From Devosia chinhatensis (GTDB lineage Bacteria > Pseudomonadota > Alphaproteobacteria > Rhizobiales > Devosiaceae): DNA of 64,000 bases. The notes beneath the pieces were generated by a model. It saw nothing but the letters and a program-made list of their open reading frames with translations, ran no database searches and was not told the DNA's origin. This document shows positions 8,114-17,870 of this stretch, in pieces (position 1 is the stretch's first letter; every line of letters starts with the position of its first letter). The position numbers and the translations under genes were made by a program. The stretch covers positions 1,550,001-1,614,000 of the forward strand of contig NZ_JZEY01000054.1 of NCBI RefSeq assembly GCF_000969445.1, read 5' to 3'.

Positions 8114-9940
8114 TTATTCCACGGTCACGGACTTCGCCAGATTGCGCGGCTGGTCCACATCGGTGCCCATGAACACAGCTGTATGATAGGCCAGCAGCTG
8201 CACCGGAATGGTGGCCAGGATCGGCGCGACGAACGGATGGACATGCGGGATTTCGATGATATCCGCCACGCCATGCCCCACCGTCTTTGCACCCTCGGGG
8301 TCGGTGATGAGGATGATCTTGCCGCCGCGAGCGGCCACTTCCTGCATATTGCTCAGCGTCTTGTCGACCAGCTCGTCCGACGGCGCGACGACGATGACGG
8401 GCATGTCCTCGTCCACCAGGGCGATCGGGCCGTGCTTGAGCTCACCTGCGGCATAACCTTCGGCGTGTATATAGCTGATTTCCTTCAGCTTTAGCGCGCC
8501 TTCCATGGCGACGGGGAACATCGGGCCGCGCCCCAGATAGAGCACATCCTTGGCCTTGGACAGGCGCTTGGAAATCTCCATGATCTGCTCTTCGGCCGCC
8601 AGCGCCGCCGAAACCGCCGAGGGCAATGCCGTCAGCGCCCGGACCATTTCCGCTTCCTGCTGCCCGCTCAGCACACCGCGCGCGCGGCCCGCCGCAACGG
8701 ACAGGCTGGCAAGCGCCGTCATTTGCGCTGTGAGCGCCTTTGTCGAGGCAACGCCGATTTCCGGCCCGCACAGGATCGGAAACACGACACCCGATTCCCG
8801 GGCAATGGTGGATTCGAGCGTATTGACCAGGCTTGCCACATGCTGGCCCTGGCTCGCACAATAGCGCAGGGCGGCCAGCGTGTCGGCAGTTTCGCCCGAC
8901 TGGGAGATGAACAGCGAAAGCCCGTTCTTCTCCAACGGCGGTTCGCGATAGCGGAACTCGGACGCCACATCGATATCCACCGGCAAACGCGCATAGCGCT
9001 CGAACCAGTACTTGGCGACGGCACCGGCATAGTAGGCGGTGCCACAGGCGCTCATGGTCAGTCGGGAAAGCTCTGCAAAATCAAACGGCAAGCTCTCTCG
9101 GATCGCCACTTTTTCGGCGCCCATGTCCACGTAATGGCTGAGCGTGTGCGAAATGGTCTCCGGCTGCTCGTAGATTTCCTTGGACATGAAGTGGCGATGA
9201 TTGCCCTTGTCCACCAGCAGCGCCGAAGCCTGCGACAGCTGCTGCTCGCGCTGCACGATCGCATCCTTGCCGTCGCGGATGGTCACGCCCTTGGGCGTAA
9301 TCACCGCCCAGTCGCCGTCTTCGAGATAGGTAAGGCGTGACGTAAATGGCGCCAGCGCCATGGCGTCGGAGCCCAGATACATCTCTGTCGCGCCATAGCC
9401 GATAGCCAGCGGGGCACCATGCCGCGCCGCAATCAGCAGGCCATTCTCGCCCTTGAACAGAAACGCCAGGGCAAATGCGCCCTTGAGTTCCTTGAGCATG
9501 CGGGCAACCGCCAGCTCCGGCTCACTGCCGCGATCCAGTTCGCGCGTCACCCAGAGCGCCACCGATTCCGTATCGGTCTGCGTCTTGGGCAGGTAGCCGT
9601 CCTTGGCCAGGTCGGCCAGCAACTCGCGGAAATTCTCGATAATTCCGTTGTGAACCACCGCAACCCGGTCGGTTGCATGCGGATGGGCATTGTTCTCGGT
9701 CGGGGCGCCATGCGTGGCCCAGCGGGTATGGCCGATGCCGACATTGCCGGCCAAAGGCTCCATGCCCAGCTTGGTCGCGAGGTTGCCCAGCTTGCCCTCG
9801 GCCCGGCGTCTGGCAATGGCGCCATCTTCCAGCGTCGCCACGCCTGCGCTGTCGTAACCGCGATATTCAAGCCGCTTCAGCGCATCCACGAGGCGACCCG
9901 CCACCGGCGCATCGCCGACAATTCCAACGATTCCGCACAT
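8114..9940 (-). CDS. glmS: Glutamine-fructose-6-phosphate aminotransferase (isomerizing)
   Basis: GlmS (608 residues) makes glucosamine-6-phosphate from fructose-6-phosphate and glutamine, the entry step to UDP-GlcNAc for peptidoglycan and LPS. The start is fixed by the class II amidotransferase N-terminus MCGIVGIVG, where Cys2 becomes the nucleophile after Met removal. The glutaminase domain runs to about residue 220 (GHTRWATHGAPTENNAHPH). Two SIS sugar-isomerase domains follow (MSACGTAYYAG, FISQSGETADTLAALR, GRGPMFPVAMEGALKLKEIS), ending in NLAKSVTVE. Only 1 nt separates it from the glmU stop. There is no sign of a glmS ribozyme, which belongs to Gram-positive bacteria. Confidence 0.97.
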   Translation of the reverse strand: MCGIVGIVGDAPVAGRLVDALKRLEYRGYDSAGVATLEDGAIARRRAEGKLGNLATKLGMEPLAGNVGIGHTRWATHGAPTENNAHPHATDRVAVVHNGIIENFRELLADLAKDGYLPKTQTDTESVALWVTRELDRGSEPELAVARMLKELKGAFALAFLFKGENGLLIAARHGAPLAIGYGATEMYLGSDAMALAPFTSRLTYLEDGDWAVITPKGVTIRDGKDAIVQREQQLSQASALLVDKGNHRHFMSKEIYEQPETISHTLSHYVDMGAEKVAIRESLPFDFAELSRLTMSACGTAYYAGAVAKYWFERYARLPVDIDVASEFRYREPPLEKNGLSLFISQSGETADTLAALRYCASQGQHVASLVNTLESTIARESGVVFPILCGPEIGVASTKALTAQMTALASLSVAAGRARGVLSGQQEAEMVRALTALPSAVSAALAAEEQIMEISKRLSKAKDVLYLGRGPMFPVAMEGALKLKEISYIHAEGYAAGELKHGPIALVDEDMPVIVVAPSDELVDKTLSNMQEVAARGGKIILITDPEGAKTVGHGVADIIEIPHVHPFVAPILATIPVQLLAYHTAVFMGTDVDQPRNLAKSVTVE

Positions 9941-9941
9941 C

Positions 9942-11294
9942 TTATTTTCCTTTGGCGGCCTTCTTGGCCAATGCTCGTTCCTTGAGACGGGGCGCATAGC
10001 CCGGCTTGTTTTCCTGCCGCGCTCGACCCAGGGCCAGCGCGTCGGCAGGCACGTCCTCCGTGATAACGCTGCCCGAAGCCGTATAGGCGCCGTCACCGAT
10101 GGTCACCGGCGCCACCAGCGAGGCGTTGGAACCGATGAAGACATTATCGCCGATGATCGTCTTGTCCTTGTTCACGCCGTCATAATTGCAGGTGATCGTG
10201 CCTGCGCCGATATTGGTCTTGGTGCCGATTTCCGCGTCGCCGAGATAGCTCAGGTGACCGGCCTTGGTGCCGGCCCCGATCGTTGATTTCTTCACCTCGA
10301 CGAAATTGCCCAGGTGCACGTCCGGCCCGATATCGGCGCCGCCGCGGATGCGGGCAAACGGGCCGATAGTGGCACCCTGCCCGATCACCGCATCCTCGAT
10401 ATCGCAGAAAGCGCGGATTTCTGCATTGTCCGAAATTTTAACCCCGGGACCGAACACCACATTGGGGTGAATGGTTACGTCCCGCCCGATCTCGGTATCC
10501 CAGGAAAACCACACGCTGTCCGGATCGCGCAGGGTCACGCCGGCCCGCATGGCATCGTCGCGGCGCACCTGCTGGAACAGCTTCTCCGCCCGCGCCAATT
10601 GCCGGCGGTCGTTGACTCCCATCACGTCGTCCTCGGCGGCGATGCCGTAGCCCACCTTCTTGCCCGCCTGGTTGGCCAGGTTGACCAGGTCGGTCAGGTA
10701 ATATTCGCCCTGGGCATTGTTGGTATCGATCTTGTCGATCAGATCGCGGAACACATCGGCGCGGAACGCCAGCAGGCACGCATTGCAAAGCCCGATCTTG
10801 CGCTCGTCCTCGCTCGCATCCTTGTGCTCGCGAATGGCCAGCAACTGTTCCCCATCGGTGATGAAGCGCCCGTATCCGGTGGGGTCCACCGGCTCGAAGC
10901 CCAGGATCGCGGCATCCAGCCCCGCGTCGAGCCGGTCGAGCACCGCGCGGAAATTGTGGCCCCGCAGCAGCGGATGGTCGCCATACACAACCACCACATA
11001 GCCATCTGCCGTCTCGAACAAGTCGCGCGCCATGGATGCGGCGTGTCCCGTGCCCCGCGCCACACTCTGCTCGAAATGGACGATATCGCCGTCCAGCGCG
11101 CTGATCGTGTCACGGATTGCCGCATGGCGCGGCCCGGTCACCATGGCAATGCGGCTCGACCCGGCTTCCCGCGCCGCACGGGCGACATGGGAAATGATCG
11201 GCAGCCCACCCACGGGATGCAGAACCTTGGGAATGGCAGACTGCATTCGCGTCCCCTCGCCGGCCGCGAGAATGATGGAAAGCAGTTCAGTCAT
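9942..11294 (-). CDS. glmU: Bifunctional UDP-GlcNAc pyrophosphorylase / GlcN-1-P acetyltransferase
   Basis: GlmU (450 residues) acetylates glucosamine-1-phosphate and then uridylylates it, the last two steps to UDP-GlcNAc. The N-terminal nucleotidyltransferase domain has LAAGEGTRMQSAIPKVLHP and runs to about residue 230. The C-terminal left-handed beta-helix acetyltransferase is built of hexapeptide repeats (IGAGTITCNYDGVNKDKTI, IGSNASLVAPVTIGDGAY). ATG 11294 is preceded at 8 nt by GGAG; a GTG at 11303 abuts that site and is rejected. It is transcribed with glmS. The usual glmM step between them is not in this window. Confidence 0.97.
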   Translation of the reverse strand: MTELLSIILAAGEGTRMQSAIPKVLHPVGGLPIISHVARAAREAGSSRIAMVTGPRHAAIRDTISALDGDIVHFEQSVARGTGHAASMARDLFETADGYVVVVYGDHPLLRGHNFRAVLDRLDAGLDAAILGFEPVDPTGYGRFITDGEQLLAIREHKDASEDERKIGLCNACLLAFRADVFRDLIDKIDTNNAQGEYYLTDLVNLANQAGKKVGYGIAAEDDVMGVNDRRQLARAEKLFQQVRRDDAMRAGVTLRDPDSVWFSWDTEIGRDVTIHPNVVFGPGVKISDNAEIRAFCDIEDAVIGQGATIGPFARIRGGADIGPDVHLGNFVEVKKSTIGAGTKAGHLSYLGDAEIGTKTNIGAGTITCNYDGVNKDKTIIGDNVFIGSNASLVAPVTIGDGAYTASGSVITEDVPADALALGRARQENKPGYAPRLKERALAKKAAKGK

Positions 11295-11435
11295 GAGGCA
11301 CACTCCGATCTGCCCGCTCTTCGGGCAGCATTTTCACAAATTTATGGCACAGGACAGTTGGCGAACCGATAACGAAAAGCCCAATCTATAGGCGAGCGCA
11401 CCGAACGATTCGCAGCGCCAGGACAGGTTTTTCCG

Positions 11436-12227
11436 GTGGCTAAAGCATCCGAGCAATTCCGGCAATCAGACGTGATGCTTTGGGGCATCACCGCGCTGTT
11501 CTGTGCGGGCCTCGCCGTCTTCGGTTCAAATGCCTCGCTGCTGGTGCCGCAGGGCGTCATTGCCGGGCTGCATCAGCCGCGCGTCGCCGGCGCCACGATC
11601 GAAAATCTGCGTCGCGACGTGGCTGCCCTGCGCGAGGATACCACGCGCCTGCGCAACGAGAACCAGATTTTGCTCAGCCGCTTCGCTTTGCAGGAAAAGT
11701 CCGGCACCGATGTTGTTCGGCGCGTTGGTGCCCTGGAAGTCTCGGTGCCGCTGATGCTGGAATCGGCGCCCGGCCGCGCCGCAGTCGATCGGTCGGTGAC
11801 CACCTCGTCCATCGGCGCCGGCGAAACGATGACCTTCGAGACCGAGGGCGGCTCCGTCGCCGTTCGCCAGACCAGCATGCCCCCGGCCGGTGCGGCGCAA
11901 CCCCTGCCTGCTCCCGTGCCATCGGCGGCCAATCCCGCGCTGGCTGCGCCAAACGTCTATGGCGTGGCCCTTGGTACAGCGCTGCCGGTGTCCGATGCGG
12001 CCCTGTTCTGGAATGACCTCAACGTCAAGTTCGGCCCGCTGCTGCTGGGCCTCGCGCCGCTGACCTCAGGGCAATCCGACGCGGCCACGACCCGGCTCGT
12101 CGCGGGCCCGGTCGATGATCTGGCTGCCGCTCGCCGGCTCTGTGAACGCTTCGAGCGCGTTTCGGTGGCCTGCCAGCCCATGCCCTATGACGGAACGCCG
12201 CTGGTGATAGACGCTCAAGGCGGTTGA
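11436..12227 (+). CDS. Membrane-anchored protein with a coiled coil and SPOR-like C-terminus
   Basis: A 263-residue protein of unknown function. One transmembrane helix at about residues 14-38 follows a short cytoplasmic tail. Residues 50-85 look like a coiled coil (ENLRRDVAALREDTTRLRNE). A Pro/Ala-rich linker covers about residues 130-170. The C-terminal 75 residues end LVAGPVDDLAAARRLCERFE...ACQPMPYDG, which resembles the peptidoglycan-binding SPOR fold (RLxxGPxxxxxxAxxLCxxL). I infer a periplasmic envelope-associated role. It starts at GTG 11436, divergent from glmU. The SPOR assignment is by pattern only. Confidence 0.6.
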   Translation: MAKASEQFRQSDVMLWGITALFCAGLAVFGSNASLLVPQGVIAGLHQPRVAGATIENLRRDVAALREDTTRLRNENQILLSRFALQEKSGTDVVRRVGALEVSVPLMLESAPGRAAVDRSVTTSSIGAGETMTFETEGGSVAVRQTSMPPAGAAQPLPAPVPSAANPALAAPNVYGVALGTALPVSDAALFWNDLNVKFGPLLLGLAPLTSGQSDAATTRLVAGPVDDLAAARRLCERFERVSVACQPMPYDGTPLVIDAQGG

Positions 12228-12296
12228 CAGCCGGAGAAGTCCGGCTATGTTCCGCCGCGAACGCCATGCGGTGTTCCTGAGAGGGCATTGCTCTAG

Positions 12297-12371
12297 GCGC
12301 CGGTAGCTCAGTGGTAGAGCATTCGACTTTTAATCGAATGGTCGCGGGTTCGACCCCCGCCCGGCGTACCA
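12297..12371 (+). tRNA. tRNA-Lys (anticodon TTT)
   Basis: A complete 75-nt cloverleaf. The acceptor GCGCCGG (12297-12303) pairs with CCGGCGT (12361-12367) with one terminal G-T pair. The anticodon stem TTCGA/TCGAA has loop CTTTTAA, so the anticodon is TTT. The T arm is GCGGG-TTCGACC-CCCGC. The CCA end is encoded at 12369-12371. Confidence 0.97.
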
Positions 12372-12403
12372 CACCCCGTTCAGCGGCTTTCAACACAGTG
12401 CAA

Positions 12404-12574
12404 ATGCCCGGCATGCCGCAGACCTGCATCGATCCCTATGCCGAACTCGACAATCGCGCCGACGCAGGCGAATTGTCTGAGGAATTCCGCAAGCCGGTTC
12501 GGATCATGCAATCGCGTCGGAGCAGCGAGCGCCGCACCGTCTCGGGCATCGGCGCCAATCGCAATCGCATTTGA
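12404..12574 (+). CDS. Possible small protein, 56 residues, unknown
   Basis: An open frame downstream of tRNA-Lys runs MPGMPQTCIDPYAELDNRAD... to TGA at 12574. Its third codon positions are mostly G or C, as in real genes around it, and its composition is protein-like with acidic residues first and a basic Arg/Ser-rich tail. There is no Shine-Dalgarno before the ATG, and nothing in it is recognisable. Otherwise the 257 bases between the tRNA and the next gene hold nothing I can name. Confidence 0.3.
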   Translation: MPGMPQTCIDPYAELDNRADAGELSEEFRKPVRIMQSRRSSERRTVSGIGANRNRI

Positions 12575-12628
12575 GAATCAGCGTGATGTCGTAATATCCG
12601 GCGTCATGCCAAGCCGGCTGGGGGAAAC

Positions 12629-13156
12629 ATGTCACAGGACACGACAGACCTGCTCAAGGTCCTGGCCGTCACGCTGCTGGTCTTTGCCGGCAGCACGCTG
12701 GTCATGCTCTATGTCATCTTGCTGCTGGCCCAGTATGGCGCCAACCTGCCCATGGTCGGGTCGCTGCCGCTCTATGCGCCGCCGGAGATCGTGCCGCTGC
12801 TCGTAGGGAGTGGCGTCTTCGCCACGCTCGCTGCAGTCCACGTTACGGCGTCCGGCATTGCGCTCGTACTGACCAGCAACACCATCGACATGGCCCTGAT
12901 CATCACAGCCAAGGCGGTGACGGTGGTCATCATGGCCTTGCTCGGCTTCGCCGGCGGTCACATGGTCTATCTGCAGCTCAACGAGAACACGGCACTCAAT
13001 CTCAATCCGCTGCTGCCGGCCCTCATCGCGCTTGTCGGGTTCTTCGTCCTCTCGACAATGCTGAGCGTGCCGGCTTTGCGCCGCTTCGGCAATTTGCGCT
13101 TTGTCCTGGGCCTGGCGGCGATTGTGCTGGGGCCTATGCTGCTCGTCTGGCTCTAG
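12629..13156 (+). CDS. Integral membrane protein, unknown function
   Basis: A 175-residue, very hydrophobic protein with four or five predicted membrane helices, at about residues 10-35, 50-80, 84-108, 120-143 and 152-175. No conserved motif is recognised. GGGGGAAAC upstream of the ATG serves as ribosome-binding site. The last bases overlap the end of the convergent methionine aminopeptidase gene by 4 nt, so the two share no room for a separate terminator. Confidence 0.6.
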   Translation: MSQDTTDLLKVLAVTLLVFAGSTLVMLYVILLLAQYGANLPMVGSLPLYAPPEIVPLLVGSGVFATLAAVHVTASGIALVLTSNTIDMALIITAKAVTVVIMALLGFAGGHMVYLQLNENTALNLNPLLPALIALVGFFVLSTMLSVPALRRFGNLRFVLGLAAIVLGPMLLVWL

Positions 13157-13908
13157 GCCGCCAGCGTCACCACCACCGGTCCGCGCGGCGTCGCCACGAT
13201 AGTGTGCTCATATTGCACGCATGGTGCCAAAGGTTCGGCCGTCAGCGTCCATTCGTCGTCTTCATACATCTGTTCGGCCATCTGTCCGCCCATCGACAGA
13301 AACGGCTCGATGGTGAACACCAGGCCATCGCTGATGCGGCGGCGCTCGGACCGGTCCGGCCAGGTCGGAATTTCGCCGGGCTCGTCGTGGAGGCTGTCGC
13401 CCACCCCGTGGCTGGCGAGGTTGCGGATCAGCGTATAGCCGCCCTTCTTGGCCACCTTGCCGATTGCCGTGCCGATATCGGCGATCGGCGCGCCCGATCG
13501 CGTCGCGCGGATGCCGGCCCACATGGCCTTCTTGCCATCGCGACACAGCGCATCGAGGCGCGGGTCACCCCTGCCGAGCACGAACGAGGCGCCACAATCG
13601 GCGAACACGCCGTCCTTGACTGCCGAGACATCAATATTGACCAGATCGCCCTCGGCCAGCACCCTTTCGCCGGGAATGCCGTGCGCGATCTCCTCGTTGA
13701 CCGAGATGCAGGTATGGCCGGGAAAGTCATAGGTCACGATCGGGGCAGACAATGCCCCGTTTTCTGCCAGGATCTTCGCGCCGAGCTCATCGAGCTCCAG
13801 CGTCGTCATGCCGGGCCGCATGGCCGCCGCCATGGCATCGCGCGCCACGGCACAGATCCGGCCGATGGCCTTGAGCTTTTCGAGCTGCTCCTCGGTGGTA
13901 ATGGTCAC
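13153..13908 (-). CDS. map: Type I methionine aminopeptidase
   Basis: A 251-residue dinuclear-metal peptidase that removes initiator methionine. The five metal ligands of the pita-bread fold are present: Asp in NIDVSAV, Asp in VFADCGASF, His in SHGVGDSLHDEP, Glu in FTIEPFL and Glu in YEHTIV. The segment SHGVGDSLHDEPGEIPTW departs from the usual GHGIGxxFHExP, and the protein is somewhat short, so it may be a second, divergent MetAP beside a standard one elsewhere. It is the last gene of the minus-strand group tgt-pgi-map, with only 3 nt from the pgi stop. Confidence 0.88.
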   Translation of the reverse strand: MTITTEEQLEKLKAIGRICAVARDAMAAAMRPGMTTLELDELGAKILAENGALSAPIVTYDFPGHTCISVNEEIAHGIPGERVLAEGDLVNIDVSAVKDGVFADCGASFVLGRGDPRLDALCRDGKKAMWAGIRATRSGAPIADIGTAIGKVAKKGGYTLIRNLASHGVGDSLHDEPGEIPTWPDRSERRRISDGLVFTIEPFLSMGGQMAEQMYEDDEWTLTAEPLAPCVQYEHTIVATPRGPVVVTLAA

Positions 13909-13911
13909 GCA

Positions 13912-15552
13912 TCAGCCCTTGTTGGCGAGATAATAGCCGAGGAGCCCCTGAGTGGAGCTGTCATGGCCCTCCCCGCTCTCCTGCCCCTGCACCTTGGGCA
14001 GCAATGCCTTGGCCAACTGCTTGCCGAGCTCCACACCCCATTGGTCATAGGAATTGACGTTCCAGATGACCCCCTGCACGAACACCTTGTGCTCGTAGAG
14101 CGCGATCAGCGAGCCGAGAATTTCCGGCGTCAATTGCGGGTAGAACAGGGTGTTCGACGGACGGTTGCCGGGGAACACTTTATGCGGGGCCAGTGCCTTG
14201 ATCTTGTCCTTGTCCAGGCCCTGCGCCTTGAGCTCGGCCACCACCTCGTCCTTGGTCTTGCCCAGCATCAGGGCTTCGGACTGTGCCAACACATTGGCGA
14301 CCAGCTTGTCGTGATGCGGCGGCAGGCTTTCATGCGGCCGGGCGGCAATCAGGAAGTCGCAGGGTATGACATCCGTACCCTGGTGGATCAGCTGATAGAA
14401 GGCATGCTGCCCGTTGGTGCCCGGCTCGCCCCAGACGATCGGGCCGGTCGGCCAGTCCACTGGCTTGCCCGACAGCGTCACAGACTTGCCGTTTGATTCC
14501 ATGTCCTGCTGCTGGAGATACGCGGCAAAGCGGCTGAGGCGCTGGTCATAAGGCAGAACCGCATGCGTCGAGAAGCCCCAGGCATTGCGATACCAGACGC
14601 CCAGCAGCGCCATGATCACCGGCAGATTGTCTTCCAGCGGCGTTTCCAGGAAATGCCGGTCCATCGCATCGGCGCCGGCAAGCAACCTGTCAAAATTGTC
14701 ATAACCCACGGCCAGGGCGATGGGCAGGCCGATGGCCGACCACACCGAATACCGGCCGCCCACCCAGTCCCAGAACCCGAAGATCCTGTCCTCGCGGATG
14801 CCGAACTTCGCGCAAGCCTCAAGATTGGTGGAAACGGCGGCGAAATGGTTGGGCACGGCCTCCTCGCCCAGCGCTTCGGCGATCCATTTCCGCGCCGAAT
14901 TGGCATTGGTCATGGTCTCGTCGGTCGTGAAGGTCTTGGAAGCGACGATGAACAGCGTTTTCTTCGGATCGAGGCGTTTGAGCACGTCGTGGATATGGGC
15001 GCCGTCCACATTGGAGACGTAATGCGCCCGCAAGTCGGCGCGCGTATAGGGCTCGAGCGCCAGCGTCACCATGGCGGGCCCGAGGTCCGAGCCACCAATA
15101 CCGATATTGACCACATCGGTTATCTGCTCGCCACCATGGCCGCGGATATCGCCGCTGCGCACGGCATTGGTATAGGCTTCGATGGCCTTGAGCACGCCGC
15201 GCACGTCGGGCATCACGTCGTGGCCGTCCACGCTGACTGGCTTGTCGCCCTGATATCGCAGCGCCATGTGCATCACCGCACGATCTTCGGTGATATTGAT
15301 GTGCTCGCCCTCGCACATCTGGGTACGACGCTCCTCGACGCCAGCGGCGCGGGCCAGCTCGAAAAGAGCCGTCATGACATCCTCGTCGATGCGGTTCTTC
15401 GAATAATCGAGCAGGATATCGGCGCCTTGGGCGGAGAACCGGTTGAACCGGGCATCGTCAGCCGCGAACATCTCGCGCATGGTGGTTTCGCTCAGCCGCT
15501 TGCGGTGCTTGTTGAGCGCGGTGAAGCCGTTGTCCTTGGAGCCCTTGGCCAT
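13912..15552 (-). CDS. pgi: Glucose-6-phosphate isomerase
   Basis: Pgi (546 residues) interconverts glucose-6-phosphate and fructose-6-phosphate, the latter also being the GlmS substrate. Typical signatures are present: [53 protein letters not shown], and [20 protein letters not shown]. The ATG at 15552 (MAKGSK) is preferred to ATG 15558 because the GAGGG Shine-Dalgarno is 8 nt from the former and 2 nt from the latter. It lies 11 nt behind tgt and 3 nt before map. Confidence 0.96.
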   Translation of the reverse strand: MAKGSKDNGFTALNKHRKRLSETTMREMFAADDARFNRFSAQGADILLDYSKNRIDEDVMTALFELARAAGVEERRTQMCEGEHINITEDRAVMHMALRYQGDKPVSVDGHDVMPDVRGVLKAIEAYTNAVRSGDIRGHGGEQITDVVNIGIGGSDLGPAMVTLALEPYTRADLRAHYVSNVDGAHIHDVLKRLDPKKTLFIVASKTFTTDETMTNANSARKWIAEALGEEAVPNHFAAVSTNLEACAKFGIREDRIFGFWDWVGGRYSVWSAIGLPIALAVGYDNFDRLLAGADAMDRHFLETPLEDNLPVIMALLGVWYRNAWGFSTHAVLPYDQRLSRFAAYLQQQDMESNGKSVTLSGKPVDWPTGPIVWGEPGTNGQHAFYQLIHQGTDVIPCDFLIAARPHESLPPHHDKLVANVLAQSEALMLGKTKDEVVAELKAQGLDKDKIKALAPHKVFPGNRPSNTLFYPQLTPEILGSLIALYEHKVFVQGVIWNVNSYDQWGVELGKQLAKALLPKVQGQESGEGHDSSTQGLLGYYLANKG

Positions 15553-15563
15553 ACTCATTTCCC

Positions 15564-16691
15564 TCACAGAACCGGCAGGTCGCCGGCGGCCCATGCCGCC
15601 CGCGTCTCGGCCGCGAAATCACTCATCCGCCCGGCCTCGATGGCAGCGCGCGTACCGGCGGTCAGTTCCTGATAATAGGCGAGGTTGATCTGGGAAAGCA
15701 CCATGGCTCCCAAAATCTCCTCGGTCCGGACCAGATGGTGTAGATAGGCCCGGCTCCAGCGCCGGCAATTGGGGTTCGGCGAGGCCTCGTCCAGCGGACG
15801 GTGATCATCCTTATGCCGGGCATTCTTCAGGTTGATGACGCCAAAGCGCGTATAGGCATGTCCATGCCGGCCGGCGCGCGTCGGGTGCACGCAATCGAAC
15901 ATGTCGATCCCGCGTTCGATGCCGCCCAGGATATCGTCCGGCTTGCCCACGCCCATCAGGTAGCGCGGTTTGTCCTGCGGCAGTTCCGGGGTGATTTCGG
16001 ACAGCACGCGGAACATCACCTCCTGCGGCTCGCCCACGGCCAGCCCGCCCACGGCATAGCCGTCAAAGCCGATGGACTTGAGCCCCGCTGCCGAGCGGGC
16101 ACGCAATTCAGCGTCGTCACCGCCCTGCACGATGCCGAACAGTGCCCGGTTCAGCTGGTTGTTGAACGCGGTCTTGGAGCGGTCGGCCCAGCGGATCGAC
16201 AATTCCATGGCCCGCTCCATCTCCTTGCGCTCGGCCGGCAAGGCGATGCACTCGTCGAGCTGCATGATGATGTCGCTGTCGAGCAGCGTCTGGATTTCGA
16301 TGGAACGCTCCGGGGTCAGCTCGTGGCTGGATCCATCGATATGGGACTTGAAGGTCACGCCCTTCTCGGTCAGCTTGCGCAGCTTGGCCAGGGACATGAC
16401 CTGGAAACCGCCGCTATCGGTCAGGATCGGCCGCTGCCAGTCCATGAAATCGTGCAAGCCACCCAGCGAGGCGACACGCTCGGCGCCCGGTCGCAGCATC
16501 AGGTGATAGGTATTGCCGAGCAGGATATCGGCACCCGTCTCCCGCACCTGCTCGGGATACATGGCCTTCACCGTGCCGGCCGTACCCACGGGCATGAAGG
16601 CGGGTGTGTTGATCTCGCCGCGCGGCGTGTCGATGCGGCCGCGGCGGGCCATGCCGTCTGTAGCGGCAATCGTAAAGCTGACCTGTTTCAT
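15564..16691 (-). CDS. tgt: tRNA-guanine transglycosylase (zinc site degenerate)
   Basis: Tgt (375 residues) exchanges guanine-34 for preQ1 in tRNAs with GUN anticodons, upstream of QueA in queuosine synthesis. Core active-site elements are intact: [12 protein letters not shown] and [18 protein letters not shown]. The structural zinc site is not. In E. coli it is CxCxxC plus a His 26 residues on. Here the aligned positions are Ser304, Asn306, Cys309 and Ile335 (from SPNPNC and SQINLAYY), so only one of four ligands remains. Flanking SRAYLHH is conserved, so the alignment is secure. The start MKQVSFTI matches the family. Confidence 0.93.
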   Translation of the reverse strand: MKQVSFTIAATDGMARRGRIDTPRGEINTPAFMPVGTAGTVKAMYPEQVRETGADILLGNTYHLMLRPGAERVASLGGLHDFMDWQRPILTDSGGFQVMSLAKLRKLTEKGVTFKSHIDGSSHELTPERSIEIQTLLDSDIIMQLDECIALPAERKEMERAMELSIRWADRSKTAFNNQLNRALFGIVQGGDDAELRARSAAGLKSIGFDGYAVGGLAVGEPQEVMFRVLSEITPELPQDKPRYLMGVGKPDDILGGIERGIDMFDCVHPTRAGRHGHAYTRFGVINLKNARHKDDHRPLDEASPNPNCRRWSRAYLHHLVRTEEILGAMVLSQINLAYYQELTAGTRAAIEAGRMSDFAAETRAAWAAGDLPVL

Positions 16692-16818
16692 GCGCGCGGT
16701 TCTATCCCCTCGCCGCGCTTCCGACAATCACTCTTGAAATTGGCGCGCATCCATCTCCGATTTCCGCCATTCTTTGTCTCGAGACTGACTCTCGTGCATT
16801 TGATTTGAGGTGTTTGAC

Positions 16819-17247
16819 ATGTTTCGTCCCGCTCTGGCCGCCCTGTTCGCAGCCACCCTTCTCACCCCCGCTTTTGCCCAGGAGCATCAAGGCCATTGGT
16901 TCGGTGACGGCGAAGGGCAGATCACGCTCGATCTCGATCATCTGCAGAACGACATCTACGCCATCTCGATCAACACGATCGTGCCAATCACCGATATGGG
17001 CGGCTGCGCCGGCGGGGTCGATGGCGAGGTCAGTCTCACCAGCGAAGGCGGCAACTTCTTTGTCGAGAACGAGGGGTACGACGCCCTTCTCGGCGAAAGC
17101 CCGATGAACCAGCGCTATTGCGAAATCGCCCTGACCTTCAACGAAGACGGCACGCTGACAACCGAGGAACAGGGCGGCTGCCTTTATTACCATGGCGCCG
17201 CCTGCGGTTTCTCGGGCACGCTGGAGCACGACGCCGCCGGGCTCTAG
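16819..17247 (+). CDS. Small secreted protein, unknown
   Basis: A 142-residue exported protein. The signal peptide MFRPALAALFAATLLTPAFA is followed by QEHQGHW. The mature part is acidic with four cysteines (GGCAGG, RYCEIAL, GGCLYYHGAACGF), which could form disulfides in the periplasm. ATG 16819 has GAGG at 8 nt, favouring it over GTG 16810. I do not recognise the family. It overlaps the end of the convergent exoD-like gene by 4 nt. Confidence 0.6.
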   Translation: MFRPALAALFAATLLTPAFAQEHQGHWFGDGEGQITLDLDHLQNDIYAISINTIVPITDMGGCAGGVDGEVSLTSEGGNFFVENEGYDALLGESPMNQRYCEIALTFNEDGTLTTEEQGGCLYYHGAACGFSGTLEHDAAGL

Positions 17248-17870
17248 ACCACGGCGTCGACCGCCGCCATCCCCAGGTGAAAGGCGCCAGCCAGCAACAG
17301 GCCGGCGACCACGAGCCCAATGGCCGAGATGACCAGACCGATGATGACGCCCAGCCCGTCGCGGTTGAGCATCGAGAACGCAACCACGCAAAGTCCCACA
17401 TTGGGAATGGCGTTGATGAACGGGATTGGCACCGTCATGAAAACGCTGACGGCCATGGTGAAAATGCCAAAGGGAAGCGTTGCCCCTGCCCCGGTCAGCC
17501 AGCGCAGGCGCGGCTTCGAAAACCGTGCGATCAACGCCGTCACCTTCGCTACGGTCTCGCTGGCCTTGATCAGCGCGCCAAGCGGTAACTTTCGCTTGCC
17601 GATCAGGTCGGGCAGACGGATTGGCTTGCCCAGCACCATGAACAGGGCCACCGCCAGGGTCGTCCACGCGAGCGTGCCTCCAAATCCCGGCGGGCCCGGG
17701 ATCATGTTCAACAGCGTCAGCATCAGGATCAGCAAACGATGGGAATGCGGCCCCATCGTCTCGACCAATCGATGAAAGGTCAGCTTGGGCGCCTCGCTCG
17801 CCGCCACCCGCCGCAGCCCCGAGACGATGCGGTTGATCTGCCGTGTTATCGGCCGATAGTCACCGCTCAC
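17244..17870 (-). CDS. ExoD-family membrane protein
   Basis: A 208-residue protein of the exopolysaccharide synthesis ExoD family. The pattern is typical: a soluble N-terminus ([15 protein letters not shown]), then [24 protein letters not shown], a central basic loop, and two or three C-terminal membrane helices. ExoD was named from a Sinorhizobium mutant affected in exopolysaccharide and alkali tolerance; its biochemical role is unknown. The GTG start overlaps the queA stop (GTGA), so expression is coupled to queA. Confidence 0.85.
   Translation of the reverse strand: MSGDYRPITRQINRIVSGLRRVAASEAPKLTFHRLVETMGPHSHRLLILMLTLLNMIPGPPGFGGTLAWTTLAVALFMVLGKPIRLPDLIGKRKLPLGALIKASETVAKVTALIARFSKPRLRWLTGAGATLPFGIFTMAVSVFMTVPIPFINAIPNVGLCVVAFSMLNRDGLGVIIGLVISAIGLVVAGLLLAGAFHLGMAAVDAVV

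Noticed and set aside
8114-9940. A glmS ribozyme or riboswitch upstream of glmS
   Set aside because: Only 1 nt separates glmU from glmS, and the ribozyme is confined to Gram-positive bacteria.
12297-12371. tRNA-Lys as an integration site
   Set aside because: No integrase, no repeated 3' tRNA fragment and no shift in composition were seen nearby.
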